From an uncultured Oceanospirillales bacterium (GTDB lineage Bacteria > Pseudomonadota > Gammaproteobacteria > Pseudomonadales > Endozoicomonadaceae): a stretch of DNA of 32,191 nt. The notes beneath the pieces were generated by a model. The model saw only the letters and a program-made list of their open reading frames with translations. It did no database searches and was not told the origin of the DNA. This document shows positions 6,914 to 14,646 of the stretch, piece after piece. The position numbers and the translations under genes were made by a program. The stretch's first letter is position 1. Each line of letters opens with the position of its first letter. The DNA lies in NCBI GenBank assembly GCA_947040555.1, contig CAMRBW010000026.1, forward strand, positions 1 to 32,191, given 5' to 3'.

Positions 6914-8580
6914 TGCGATCTCTTTTTAAAGTGACCTTGCTGGCTCTGGCCGTATCCTCTGCTGCCCATGCTGTTGAATTCAAGCCAGGAGACACTGTAC
7001 CTTCTGCCGGCGCTGTTGTTCAGCAAGTCAGCGCCAATGATCCTGCTATTGCTGTGGTAACCCAGCTTCAGGCTGCATCTGCTGCATCTGCTTTGGAAAA
7101 AGATGCGAAAGATCTGGCAGATGAGTTTCTGGCCAGAGGTGGAGTCACAGAGGGATGGAACACCGATAAGAAAATTTATGTAGCGGTTTCTGAAGCGATC
7201 TTCGATTCTGAAGACCCTTCCTATGATGACAGCTTTATTATCAAGCGTTCATTGAAGTCTATGGAAGCGGCACTGGATGCCAAAAGAACGATTATTGAAT
7301 ACATTCACACGGATATGTCCGCTTCCGACAGGGTCAGCACGCCAGGAACGGATTTAAACACAGAATTTAAGGACAAGCTCGACCAGCTTGAGAGAAAGGC
7401 TGAATCCCAAAGAAAGCAAATTGCCAAGTTGATGGAAACCATGGACGCTCAGGAAGCAGAGATGCTGCATGGAGTGACTTTTGGTGACCGTGCCAACGCC
7501 CTGATGGATGCAGCGATCAAAAAAATTGATGCCGGGTTTAACTCTGGCGCCATCGCTGCTGAGAAAAAAGTCAGTTTTGATCGGGCCAAAAACAATTATC
7601 AGTCAGCCATGACTGATCATGAAACCACCATGAATGAGCTTAATGCTCTGGCGGGAAGTGTCACAGGTGAATCCTACAGCATGGTTGAAGCTGTGGCTAA
7701 AATGCCGCTGTTTGGTGCAGTGACTACCGCTCAATTTGAATCCTGGGATCCCGATCGCCAACAATATAAAGTGGCCATGATCACTATCTGGTCTCCGAAG
7801 CAGGAAGAGATGGTGAGAGCCATGATTACAGGTGAGGCTAAAACCGCACCTCAGGGACGGCAGAGTCTGATTGAGTATCTCAACGGTCAGGACTGGTCCA
7901 CTGCGACCGGTGGTCGTAAGTTTCGTGATAACCAGGGCAACTTCTATATTCTTGGTGTTGCGGCCAGCCCTGTTGGTAGCAGCTCCTCTTCTGAGCGCAA
8001 GGCTCGTGGTGTTGCCGAACTGATGGCAAGAAAAGAGGTGGCTACAGCGCTGTATGCGGACGTCGCCTCCCAGCAGAAAGCTGAGCAGGCTATGGCAACC
8101 ATGAGTGGTGGTGCCGGTAAGGATGTCAGCGTTGCTGCGGAAAGTTTTTCCAGTGAACTGGCTCAGAGTATTGAAAACCGCGCCGTTCAGGGTCTGTCCC
8201 GACGTTTCGGCAGGCGTGTGACTCACCCGATCTCTGGTCAGGATATTTACGTCAGCATCTACTCAATTGATGCAGGCAGTATTGCCAACGCCAAGATTAT
8301 GAAAGCCAGCCAATACCAGACCAAAGCGCTTGATGTGCAATCTCAGCAGGAGATAAAAGGCGCACAGGCAGGTTACGAGCAGGCTATTCAGAAGACAGAG
8401 AATAACCGTACAGCGTTTAATAATGCCAAAGTCGCAGCAGCAGACAGCGTTCAGGTTTCCACTGCGCCAGAAAAATCTCGTCCGGTACAGCAGCAAGCAC
8501 CTGCAAAAACAAATCAATCCGGTGCCGGTTCCTACTCTGGTGGTGGTAATGCAGATGCCTCTGACGCCTTTGGCTGGTAA
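6913..8580 (+). CDS. Periplasmic coiled-coil protein with duplicated LPP20-like modules
   Basis: The 555-residue protein has a signal peptide cleaved after residues 18-20 (AHA). Two segments look like copies of one module: WNTDKKIYVAVSEAIF (about 82-97) and WDPDRQQYKVAMITIW (about 277-292). Each is followed by an Ala/Lys/Arg-rich helix (RSLKSMEAALDAKRTIIEYI near 112; ERKARGVAELMARKEVATAL near 360). Between them, residues about 153-245 are predicted coiled coil. The tail (about 490-555) is Gln/Ala- then Gly/Ser-rich and ends in aromatic FGW, which could be an exposed linker. I do not recognise a named family. The start overlaps the previous stop by one base. It is followed 15 bases later by the FlgT-like gene with an AAGGG ribosome site. 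Confidence 0.75.
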   Translation: MRSLFKVTLLALAVSSAAHAVEFKPGDTVPSAGAVVQQVSANDPAIAVVTQLQAASAASALEKDAKDLADEFLARGGVTEGWNTDKKIYVAVSEAIFDSEDPSYDDSFIIKRSLKSMEAALDAKRTIIEYIHTDMSASDRVSTPGTDLNTEFKDKLDQLERKAESQRKQIAKLMETMDAQEAEMLHGVTFGDRANALMDAAIKKIDAGFNSGAIAAEKKVSFDRAKNNYQSAMTDHETTMNELNALAGSVTGESYSMVEAVAKMPLFGAVTTAQFESWDPDRQQYKVAMITIWSPKQEEMVRAMITGEAKTAPQGRQSLIEYLNGQDWSTATGGRKFRDNQGNFYILGVAASPVGSSSSSERKARGVAELMARKEVATALYADVASQQKAEQAMATMSGGAGKDVSVAAESFSSELAQSIENRAVQGLSRRFGRRVTHPISGQDIYVSIYSIDAGSIANAKIMKASQYQTKALDVQSQQEIKGAQAGYEQAIQKTENNRTAFNNAKVAAADSVQVSTAPEKSRPVQQQAPAKTNQSGAGSYSGGGNADASDAFGW

Positions 8581-8595
8581 GGGATAAAACGATCT

Positions 8596-9993
8596 ATGAA
8601 ACGTTGGATATTGATAGTGGCAACACTGTTCGTGTTGCCGACTTTTGCCAGCGCTTCTCTTGATGCAACCGTCAACATGATGCTGGCCAATGGCCAGCAG
8701 ATGGAGATGCATAACGACAAGACCCTCGGGCGTACCGTGATCGCTATCGGTCTTGGTATGCATCGTAAGGCCAATGTCGCTCAAGAGATGGCCCGGCAAG
8801 ATGCCATGAAGTCCCTGACCGCTTTCCTCAAAGGTGAGCGTGTCTCCTCCGTTGAGAGAGCGAGCCAGAGCTGGAAAGGCGATGTTGCAATGCAGGATTA
8901 TTACTCTGCGATCACAACCAACGTCCAGGGTAGCCTGAAAGCGGCCTGGAACTTCAAGGCTGGAGAGCATGAGGGGATGACCTACAGCGTTATGGTTATT
9001 TCCGAGCGTAGCAAAGACTTCTCTGATGTCCTGAATAAACGGGGAGGCACCATTGAGGCCAGGGGTATTGCTTCCCTATCCTCCGGTGTTGAATCGGCCC
9101 GTGCAACCGCTTTGAACAATGCCTTGCGCAGCGCGGTTGAACAATATGGCGGTGTGCAGATGGCGGCAAAAACCACCATCGAAAATGCTGAGTCTTATCG
9201 GGCCAAGCTCTCATCGGTTTCATCCGGACATGTCAGTCGCTACAAGGTGACTGACGAGTACCAGAGAGGTGGCAACTACTATGTGATCATTGCGGCAGAA
9301 GTAAGCGACACACCTCCTGACGGCAAGAAGACGATCGCCGCCATTCAGGAAAATATGGGCCGCCCGTCTTTCGCAATAAAAACCGATAATGCGGAAGTCT
9401 CACGGCTGCTTCGAGAGCTGCTTGCAGCCAGTAACTTTGAGGTGGCATCCTCACCCCAAAGTGCCCGATACCTGATCAATGCCTCTGTCAGTAAATATGA
9501 ATACAAGGCGATGGCGGGTATGACCGGGTTGCAGACGACCATTAAAGTGCGTATCAGCGACCGTTTCGGCAAGGATGACTTGATCAATATTTCTACTGAT
9601 CCAAACGAGAGTGTAGAAATTTCTGATTCCAGCACTTTGCGGGAGCAAAACTCCCTTAAGTACGCGATGGAAGATCTGCAGCCAAAGCTGGTTGGTGCCA
9701 TTCAAAAACAGTTTGTTAATCAGTTTAATAACGGTGCCAAAATAGCGGTTTCGCTGAAAAACTTTGATCGTATGAGAGATGTTGACGAGTTGAAAGCCTG
9801 TCTGGAAAGCCTGCCTTTAACCAAGTCTGTCAGCGTTCAGCCGATTCAGAACCGCACCGCTCGTTATGATGTGATCTACCTGGGAGATCCGGCCAGTTTG
9901 CAGTTGGATGTGCTGAAGAAGTCACGCTCTTTCAGGTTGCGGGGACTGAGAGCACGTAGTTCTGACTCAGGAGCTGTGGTTTTGTCATTTTAA
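8596..9993 (+). CDS. FlgT-like periplasmic protein
   Basis: The 465-residue exported protein has a signal peptide ending at ASA (18-20). Residues about 40-135 and 155-240 look like two LPP20/FlgT-N-type modules: AQEMARQDAMKSLTAFL, and ARATALNNALRSAVEQYGGV followed by YYVIIAAEVSD. Residues about 250-375 resemble a TolB-N/CsgG-like alpha/beta domain, and about 380-465 form a small C-terminal domain. In vibrios FlgT forms the H ring around the flagellar motor with FlgO/FlgP, but no flagellar gene is in view, so the name is a fold-level comparison only. It is the last gene of the group and is followed by a very strong hairpin at 10023-10060. Ribosome site AAGGG at 8579-8583. Confidence 0.75.
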   Translation: MKRWILIVATLFVLPTFASASLDATVNMMLANGQQMEMHNDKTLGRTVIAIGLGMHRKANVAQEMARQDAMKSLTAFLKGERVSSVERASQSWKGDVAMQDYYSAITTNVQGSLKAAWNFKAGEHEGMTYSVMVISERSKDFSDVLNKRGGTIEARGIASLSSGVESARATALNNALRSAVEQYGGVQMAAKTTIENAESYRAKLSSVSSGHVSRYKVTDEYQRGGNYYVIIAAEVSDTPPDGKKTIAAIQENMGRPSFAIKTDNAEVSRLLRELLAASNFEVASSPQSARYLINASVSKYEYKAMAGMTGLQTTIKVRISDRFGKDDLINISTDPNESVEISDSSTLREQNSLKYAMEDLQPKLVGAIQKQFVNQFNNGAKIAVSLKNFDRMRDVDELKACLESLPLTKSVSVQPIQNRTARYDVIYLGDPASLQLDVLKKSRSFRLRGLRARSSDSGAVVLSF

Positions 9994-10022
9994 ACGGATG
10001 ACAATGACAATCTAAACTCCCT

Positions 10023-10060
10023 GCCCCCTGCCGGAGTACACTCCGGCAGGGGGCACTTTT
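10023..10060 (+). terminator. Strong terminator closing the envelope-protein operon
   Basis: A 14-bp perfect stem (10023-10036 with 10041-10054) around a TACA loop, followed by ACTTTT. It lies 29 bases after the stop of the FlgT-like gene. Confidence 0.9.
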
Positions 10061-10193
10061 ATCATTCTGAAAAACCAGTACCGACGAATCAGCACTTTCG
10101 GCAGATGCGTGACAACATGAGTAAAGGTATCTCCAGTGCGAGTTCGACAGCGAAAGAGTCGTTGCCTGTCATTTATGCGACGAAGTAAATTTA
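10061..10193. other. Short intergenic stretch with a possible gene scrap
   Basis: A plus-strand frame starting at ATG 10120 encodes about 22 residues (ending ESLPVIYATK) and stays open some way upstream. It reads like the C-terminal end of a lost gene rather than a functional peptide. Confidence 0.2.
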
Positions 10194-11091
10194 TTATAAG
10201 GAGGCAGCAGGTAACGGGGATGATACATCCACAGAGGTATTGTTCATCAAGCTTTTTGTAAATTTCTCCAGAACTGCGTCGATCTTATTTAATTCACCTT
10301 TCATCTTGTCTGGACCGGTTTTTTTTAGCTCATCACGTAGTTTTAGCAGGTGTATAAAGTGCCATCTTGAATTTTTTTTTGAATAAGCTGTCTTCACAAT
10401 TTTTTTAATAGTTGTTTGTGCAATCTCGCTCTTATTCATTCGAAGTGCGCAGACAAGCATCGTTAGATGCAGTGAACTCATTTTATTGAGATCCGTTATC
10501 GAATCAGAGAGTTTTAATGCAATTTTTTCCAGAGAAGGGTCAGGGTCAGGAGTATGGCGTATTGCGTATTGCGTATTGCGTATTGCGTATTGCGTATTGC
10601 GTAGCCAATGATGGCCAATGATGATTCTTTCCATGTTCCAATAGTTCGCATGGTGAGGTTTTTTGCAATGGCTGTTAGCCCATGGTTTGTTAAAGCCTTG
10701 CCTGCCCACCCTTCGTTTGTCAGTTTTTTGTTTAAAATTTGAACGCTCTCGGGCAAATAAAGATCACAGGCTAAAAAGACCAGATCATTTTCAGTGAGTG
10801 AGTTTAAATTGTGATCTGCGATTTTCTTATCCAGAGCATTTAATTTGTCGATCCATTTTTTTTCATGGCTTTTCGGAAAATGTTGCGCAAGTCCCTTGTA
10901 GAGAGAGCCATGGGCCAGAGGATTTTGATCAGTTACATAAGAAAGGGGACCCTGTGATTGTTGGTGCGTTGAGCGTCGATTGGATGGGGTTCGACAGAGG
11001 TAGTATTATTGACCCTTTGTTGGGTGGGTTTTGGTTGAAAAAGATAGACATAGCCTCCCATACCTTTTCCTCCCACAGACATCACTGCCAT
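10194..11091 (-). pseudogene. Frameshifted or phase-variable gene of unknown function
   Basis: Reading the minus strand, three protein-like frames follow one another. Frame i runs from ATG 11091 to a stop at 10933 (about 52 residues, Gly-rich start then PHPIDAQRTNN). Frame ii is open from about 11005 to 10514 and reads GPLSYVTDQNPLAHGSLYKG, then helical Lys/Leu/Asn-rich sequence including LVFLACDLYLPESVQILNKK. Frame iii is convincing from about 10555 to the stop at 10194 (SLEKIALKLSDSITDLNKMS through RWHFIHLLKLRDELKK). Frame i to ii switches between 10933 and 11005. Frame ii to iii switches at a 7-bp microsatellite (10558-10604) plus a 10-bp duplication (10604-10623). The joined product would be roughly 290 mostly helical residues. 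No family recognised; host-interaction genes often look like this, but that is speculation. Confidence 0.55.
10558..10604. repeat. Heptanucleotide microsatellite (GCGTATT)6.7
   Basis: Six full GCGTATT copies plus five bases of a seventh, perfect throughout, followed at once by a perfect 10-bp tandem duplication (GCCAATGATG at 10604-10613 and 10614-10623). Seven is not a multiple of three, so each gain or loss shifts the frame of the minus-strand gene. One extra copy or two fewer would join frame ii to frame iii. Confidence 0.95.
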
Positions 11092-11427
11092 GGATCAAAA
11101 TGAAAAAAGCAGACCAATGACGAGTGTAATAGAGGGCAATTGGAGCAAGGACGGTTTCTGGAGCATAGATTGATTACCTATCTGCTGGCGAGTGGGCACC
11201 TGTGCTTTTTGACACGAGTGCCTTTCATTGGGAGCTATGGCATCTGGCTGGTCACTAGGCGGGAGCTGTTGTTTTTTTAAGGGCGATACTCACAATTTTG
11301 TGTGTCTGCAAATTCAGCTTCCATCGGGAATACTGCTGGCAGTACTCAATCGCAGATCGAGTATTCTGATCATTATAGAGTGGATCACGGTCACTCCTGC
11401 GGGGATCAACCATTGGACTGAGGTAAG
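11092..11427. other. Gene-free stretch in decayed region
   Basis: No frame in this 336-base stretch reads like a protein I recognise. The plus frame around 11140-11280 (EQGRFLEHRLITYLLASGHL) has a faint transposase flavour but is broken and too short to assign. It separates the frameshifted gene from the murI fragment. Confidence 0.4.
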
Positions 11428-11616
11428 TCATGTTGTGCCTGAATCTGAAGGAAACACTCGGGCATGGCGTAAGGTTACCTCGACCTCGGCTTTCGACCCA
11501 TAGGGGAAACCGGCATTATCTGCACAATAAACCACCGTCAGCCAAGGTATCAACTGGTTGATTTCATCAAAAACTGTAAGACCACCGGCTCTGGAGTCCA
11601 GAATCACAAGCTTCAA
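11428..11616 (-). pseudogene. murI: 5' fragment of glutamate racemase gene
   Basis: The first about 48 codons match the N-terminus of MurI: ILDSRAGGLTVFDEINQL and YCADNAGFPYGSK correspond to the family DSG-x-GG-L-T-V and aDn-x-x-fPYG motifs. The third residue of the DSG motif is Arg instead of Gly. After about residue 50 similarity stops and the frame ends at 62 codons, against about 265 in the family, so it cannot encode an active racemase. It begins with a TTG that overlaps the arsM stop codon (TTGA), so it could still be translated by coupling. It is probably a deletion scar placing a racemase gene start against the arsenic operon. Confidence 0.75.
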
Positions 11617-12668
11617 CAGCAGCCACCCCCGGCCGAGCTGCTATCCCCTAATCCGGGGTCGCAATCAAAAGGGCCATAATGAACATCCCGGTTGCCATGG
11701 ACGGTAAAATGGCAGCCATACCGGGTATCCTGCACCATGGCGGCAGTATTGCCACACACCAGCATCGGTTTACCACGGATAAACCGGTGGTGATCGTCCA
11801 GTTGGAAGTCGTGGGGGTGTTCCCGCATGGTGCCTTTGTAGACCGCCACCTGTCCATAGTCTTCGCAGATGTCTTCAAGATTTTTCAGTTTAAAAGCCCG
11901 CACCGTCAGGGAGTGAAAACGGATTCCGCCTATTTGCTTTTCTAGCTCGGGGTTGGCAATGGTTATTGGGCTGGCGGATAATAACCGGTAGTCTGGGCAG
12001 CCCAGTTTATTTAATAGACGTCGGAAATCTTCAATATACAGGGCGCCACTCAGACACTCGCCCAGCAGTACCGGGTCATCCCTCAGGATTCCGGGTATCC
12101 GCTGACTGGCAAACACATCGGAAAACAGCAGTTCGCCACCGGGTTTCAGTACCCGGAAGATCTCTTTGAAGACATCTTCCTTGCGGGGAGACAGGTTAAT
12201 AACGCAGTTTGAAATCACCACATCAATGGATTCATCTTCTATCCCCAGGGATTGCAGGTTTTCAATATAACCGGTTCTGAAATCCACATTTGGTTGCCCA
12301 TGGTAGCTAAAATTTTTCATTATTGAGGGCTGATGTTTCCTGGCAACGGATAGCTGTTCATCAGTCATATCAACACCGATAACAAAACCATTTTCACCCA
12401 CCAGGCTGGAAAGGATATAAGTATCCCTGCCGGTACCGCAGCCAAGGTCAAGCACCGTACATCCCTCCACTGTCGTTGGAATGGGTGAGCCGCAACCATA
12501 AAAACGGTCAAGAATTTCCGGATCTATCTGTTTGAGAATTTCCAGGACTGAAGCAGGTGCCATGCCCGGATTGGAGCAGCAGGCATTGGTTTTAAGATCT
12601 TTCGTTCCGGTAAGTGTACGACCATAGTATTCTTTAAGTGCTTCGTGCTCATTGGATTGTATTTTCAT
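11613..12668 (-). CDS. arsM: Arsenite S-adenosylmethionine methyltransferase
   Basis: The 351-residue cytosolic enzyme methylates As(III) with SAM, producing methylated and finally volatile arsenicals. The SAM-binding motif VLDLGCGTGRD lies at residues 72-82. The conserved arsenic-binding cysteines are all present: C30-C31 (ACC), C59 (YGCGSPIP), C155 (NCVINL) and C205 (GECLSGAL). The C-terminus ends in a Gly-Cys-Cys tail, common in ArsM. AAGG lies before the ATG. It is the last intact gene of a three-gene minus-strand operon after the phosphatase-like protein and the aquaglyceroporin, and is separated from the latter by about 107 bases of tandem repeats. No arsR or arsB is visible. Function is secure; regulation is unknown. 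Confidence 0.95.
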   Translation of the reverse strand: MKIQSNEHEALKEYYGRTLTGTKDLKTNACCSNPGMAPASVLEILKQIDPEILDRFYGCGSPIPTTVEGCTVLDLGCGTGRDTYILSSLVGENGFVIGVDMTDEQLSVARKHQPSIMKNFSYHGQPNVDFRTGYIENLQSLGIEDESIDVVISNCVINLSPRKEDVFKEIFRVLKPGGELLFSDVFASQRIPGILRDDPVLLGECLSGALYIEDFRRLLNKLGCPDYRLLSASPITIANPELEKQIGGIRFHSLTVRAFKLKNLEDICEDYGQVAVYKGTMREHPHDFQLDDHHRFIRGKPMLVCGNTAAMVQDTRYGCHFTVHGNRDVHYGPFDCDPGLGDSSSAGGGCC

Positions 12669-12735
12669 TGTGGTTACCTTTTTGGGTTGTGAAAATGCCG
12701 CATTTTGTCGTCAGGAGGCGTTGGGCGCATTACTG

Positions 12736-12804
12736 GCTCATGGCTGTTTATATAGCTCACGGCTGTTTATGTCGCTCATGGCTGTTTTTCGCTCATGGCT
12801 GTTT
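12736..12804. repeat. Four tandem copies of GCTCAYGGCTGTTT
   Basis: Copies at 12736-12749, 12755-12768 (one change), 12774-12787 and 12791-12804, with periods of 19, 19 and 17 bases. The last two copies fall inside the end of the aquaglyceroporin gene and encode its final residues (KTAMSEKQP), so repeat growth has rewritten that C-terminus. Confidence 0.85.
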
Positions 12805-13636
12805 TTGAGTATGCACTGTCAACTTTGCAACCCTTTGCGGCAGTGTTGTTCACCAACGGTTCAATAATGTTCTTGAAACTTAAAGCCGCCAGAACTCCTC
12901 CCGCAATAGGGCCGGCAACGTAGACGGTGATAAAACCGAAGTGATTGTCAGGAAATGCAGCGCCCGACCAGCCACAGAGCGCGGCAAGAATACGGGGCGA
13001 CAGATCCCTTGCCGGGTTGAGTCCTGCCTGGGTCAGCGGGGCGATAACTGAGATGATCGCCGCAACGGTCAGACCTATGAATAAGGGCGCCAGATTTTGA
13101 TCAGGTCGTCCAGAGTTACAGCTTTCGGTAAGGGCAAGGATCATGAAGACCAGGGCAAAGGTGCCGATGCACTCGGCAAAAAACGCATTGGTCGTGGAAA
13201 CGGAGGCGATGTGTCCGGCCATTGGGTTTGGGTAATATTCACCAAAGATCATCGCGCTGGCTATGGACGACTGCGTGCCCCGAACAATCTCATGGGTTAA
13301 TTCATACTGCATGATGGAGCTGGAAAACAGCAGATAAAGCAGTCCCGCCGCAACGAAAGCACCGAAAAACTGGGCCAAAAGATAACAGGGAAGCATTGCT
13401 CCGGGCATTCGGCCAGTGATCACCATGGCAATACTCACCGCAGGGTTGAGATGGGCACAGGAAAGCTGCCGGGAAGCATAGATAGCCAGCGTTACTCCCA
13501 GTCCCCATACCATGGCAACCTGGTAAAGTCCGGCATGGGCAGAAAATAAAACCGTCACGGCCACTGAGCCGCAGCCAAATAAAACAATGATAAACGTGCC
13601 GATAAATTCGCCGGTAAAGTCTTTCAGGTAACGCAT
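12776..13636 (-). CDS. Aquaglyceroporin of the arsenic operon (AqpS/GlpF-like)
   Basis: This six-helix MIP-family channel has both NPA boxes (HLNPAVS, about residues 62-68, and GLNPARD in the second half). Asp after NPAR (GLNPARD) is the mark of glycerol-conducting rather than water-only channels, and such channels pass uncharged As(OH)3. In rhizobial ars operons AqpS replaces an ArsB pump and lets arsenite produced by ArsC leave down its gradient; the same role is inferred here. The ATG at 13636 (MRYLKDF) is chosen because AGAGGA lies eight bases before it. An in-frame ATG at 13645 has no room for a ribosome site. It begins 21 bases after the upstream gene. The extreme C-terminus is made of repeat-derived sequence. 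Confidence 0.85.
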   Translation of the reverse strand: MRYLKDFTGEFIGTFIIVLFGCGSVAVTVLFSAHAGLYQVAMVWGLGVTLAIYASRQLSCAHLNPAVSIAMVITGRMPGAMLPCYLLAQFFGAFVAAGLLYLLFSSSIMQYELTHEIVRGTQSSIASAMIFGEYYPNPMAGHIASVSTTNAFFAECIGTFALVFMILALTESCNSGRPDQNLAPLFIGLTVAAIISVIAPLTQAGLNPARDLSPRILAALCGWSGAAFPDNHFGFITVYVAGPIAGGVLAALSFKNIIEPLVNNTAAKGCKVDSAYSKTAMSEKQP

Positions 13637-13657
13637 TCCGATCATCCTCTTCGTTCG

Positions 13658-14596
13658 TTATTTCTGCCAGGTTGACACTTTGGTAAACAGATAGAGCATT
13701 TCTGAACCAATCTGGCGAACTCTCTCATCGTAGTGGCTGTCCGCTTCCCGGGTGTTATCAGTCTCCTTTGGATCAACCCAGGGCAAGGCAATACGGGACG
13801 AGGCACCGGCAATGGCCGGGCAGGTGTTGTTGGCATGATGACAGGCCATAATGGCTACGAATCCCTTCTCTGGATTCGGGGGATCATCATACTTCTTGGA
13901 AAATACCGTCATGGCGGGTTTCTGGTTGGAAAAGCTTACCTGGTACCTGGGATTCTCAGGCAACGGTTGAGTGGACGACGAAAGCATTTTAATGCCGAAT
14001 CCGGCGCGCTGAAGTGCTGCTACGGCACGGTGGTGAAAGGATGATACCTCGGTGCCGCCGGAGTAGGTTGACACCCCGGTGACGCCACAAAAGGCCGCTG
14101 CCGTTGCGGCCCATATCTGCCCCATATGGCTGCGCCGGGAGTTATGGGTACAAATAAATAACAGTTTTACTGTCTGCCCGGCCGCTCGTTGAGTACTGAT
14201 GACGCCCGCCAGGTGATTGAGTTTTTCCCGGCGTTGTTCTGAGATGGTGGCGAAATTGCCGAGCAGATCGTGTATGGTTTTGTCCAGTGGCCCATGGAAC
14301 GACAGATCCCCGACCAGAGGTTGGTGGTCTGGATTCGGTTGTTTGGATGGCTGGTAGAATCCGTTAGTTATCGTGTCAGCTGTAGCCACTGAACCGGTGC
14401 CGTTTATTTCAGTACACACTGGGGCATTGCTCCGTGTGTGCTCAGTCACAAAAGCTGGCCTGCAGCCATTCCGGTCTGCGTCAGCTGCCACTGCCGGTAT
14501 TGCATGCCCTGCTATTAACAACATGACCAGCTGAATTACCGGCAGGAAAAGGTAGCGAACGATCGTGTTTGGTGAGTACATCGCAAATGATGGCAT
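13658..14596 (-). CDS. Exported low-molecular-weight phosphatase/arsenate reductase-like protein
   Basis: The 312-residue protein has a C-terminal catalytic domain (about 95-312) like the LMW protein-tyrosine-phosphatase/ArsC family. The P-loop CTHNSRR has C149 and R155 in CX5R, followed by SHMGQIWA, and the general-acid loop lies in LPWVDPKE. CP (in NTCPAIAG) and further cysteines could serve in disulfide relay. Unusually, the catalytic part is preceded by a hydrophobic segment (about 15-37, ending AVA) and a 55-residue low-complexity linker, so the protein looks secreted to the periplasm or membrane-anchored. It is first in the operon with an aquaglyceroporin and arsM, which argues for arsenate reduction. 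The start lacks a clear ribosome site, so a downstream start giving a cytosolic form cannot be excluded. Confidence 0.75.
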   Translation of the reverse strand: MPSFAMYSPNTIVRYLFLPVIQLVMLLIAGHAIPAVAADADRNGCRPAFVTEHTRSNAPVCTEINGTGSVATADTITNGFYQPSKQPNPDHQPLVGDLSFHGPLDKTIHDLLGNFATISEQRREKLNHLAGVISTQRAAGQTVKLLFICTHNSRRSHMGQIWAATAAAFCGVTGVSTYSGGTEVSSFHHRAVAALQRAGFGIKMLSSSTQPLPENPRYQVSFSNQKPAMTVFSKKYDDPPNPEKGFVAIMACHHANNTCPAIAGASSRIALPWVDPKETDNTREADSHYDERVRQIGSEMLYLFTKVSTWQK

Positions 14597-14608
14597 TACA
14601 AATATTTA

Positions 14609-14626
14609 TGACCGTTACTTCGGTCA
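14609..14626. promoter_or_regulatory. Operator-like inverted repeat before the arsenic operon
   Basis: TGACCG-N6-CGGTCA is a perfect 6+6 inverted repeat 13 bases upstream of the first ATG of the minus-strand operon. Size and position suit a repressor site. It does not resemble the usual ArsR box, and no regulator gene is nearby. Confidence 0.45.
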
Positions 14627-14646
14627 CCCTCCACCATGAAAATGAT

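Noticed and set aside
10798-11103. 101-codon plus-strand frame
   Set aside because: The minus strand here reads as a continuous protein-like segment (frames i and ii of the broken gene), which is the better explanation.
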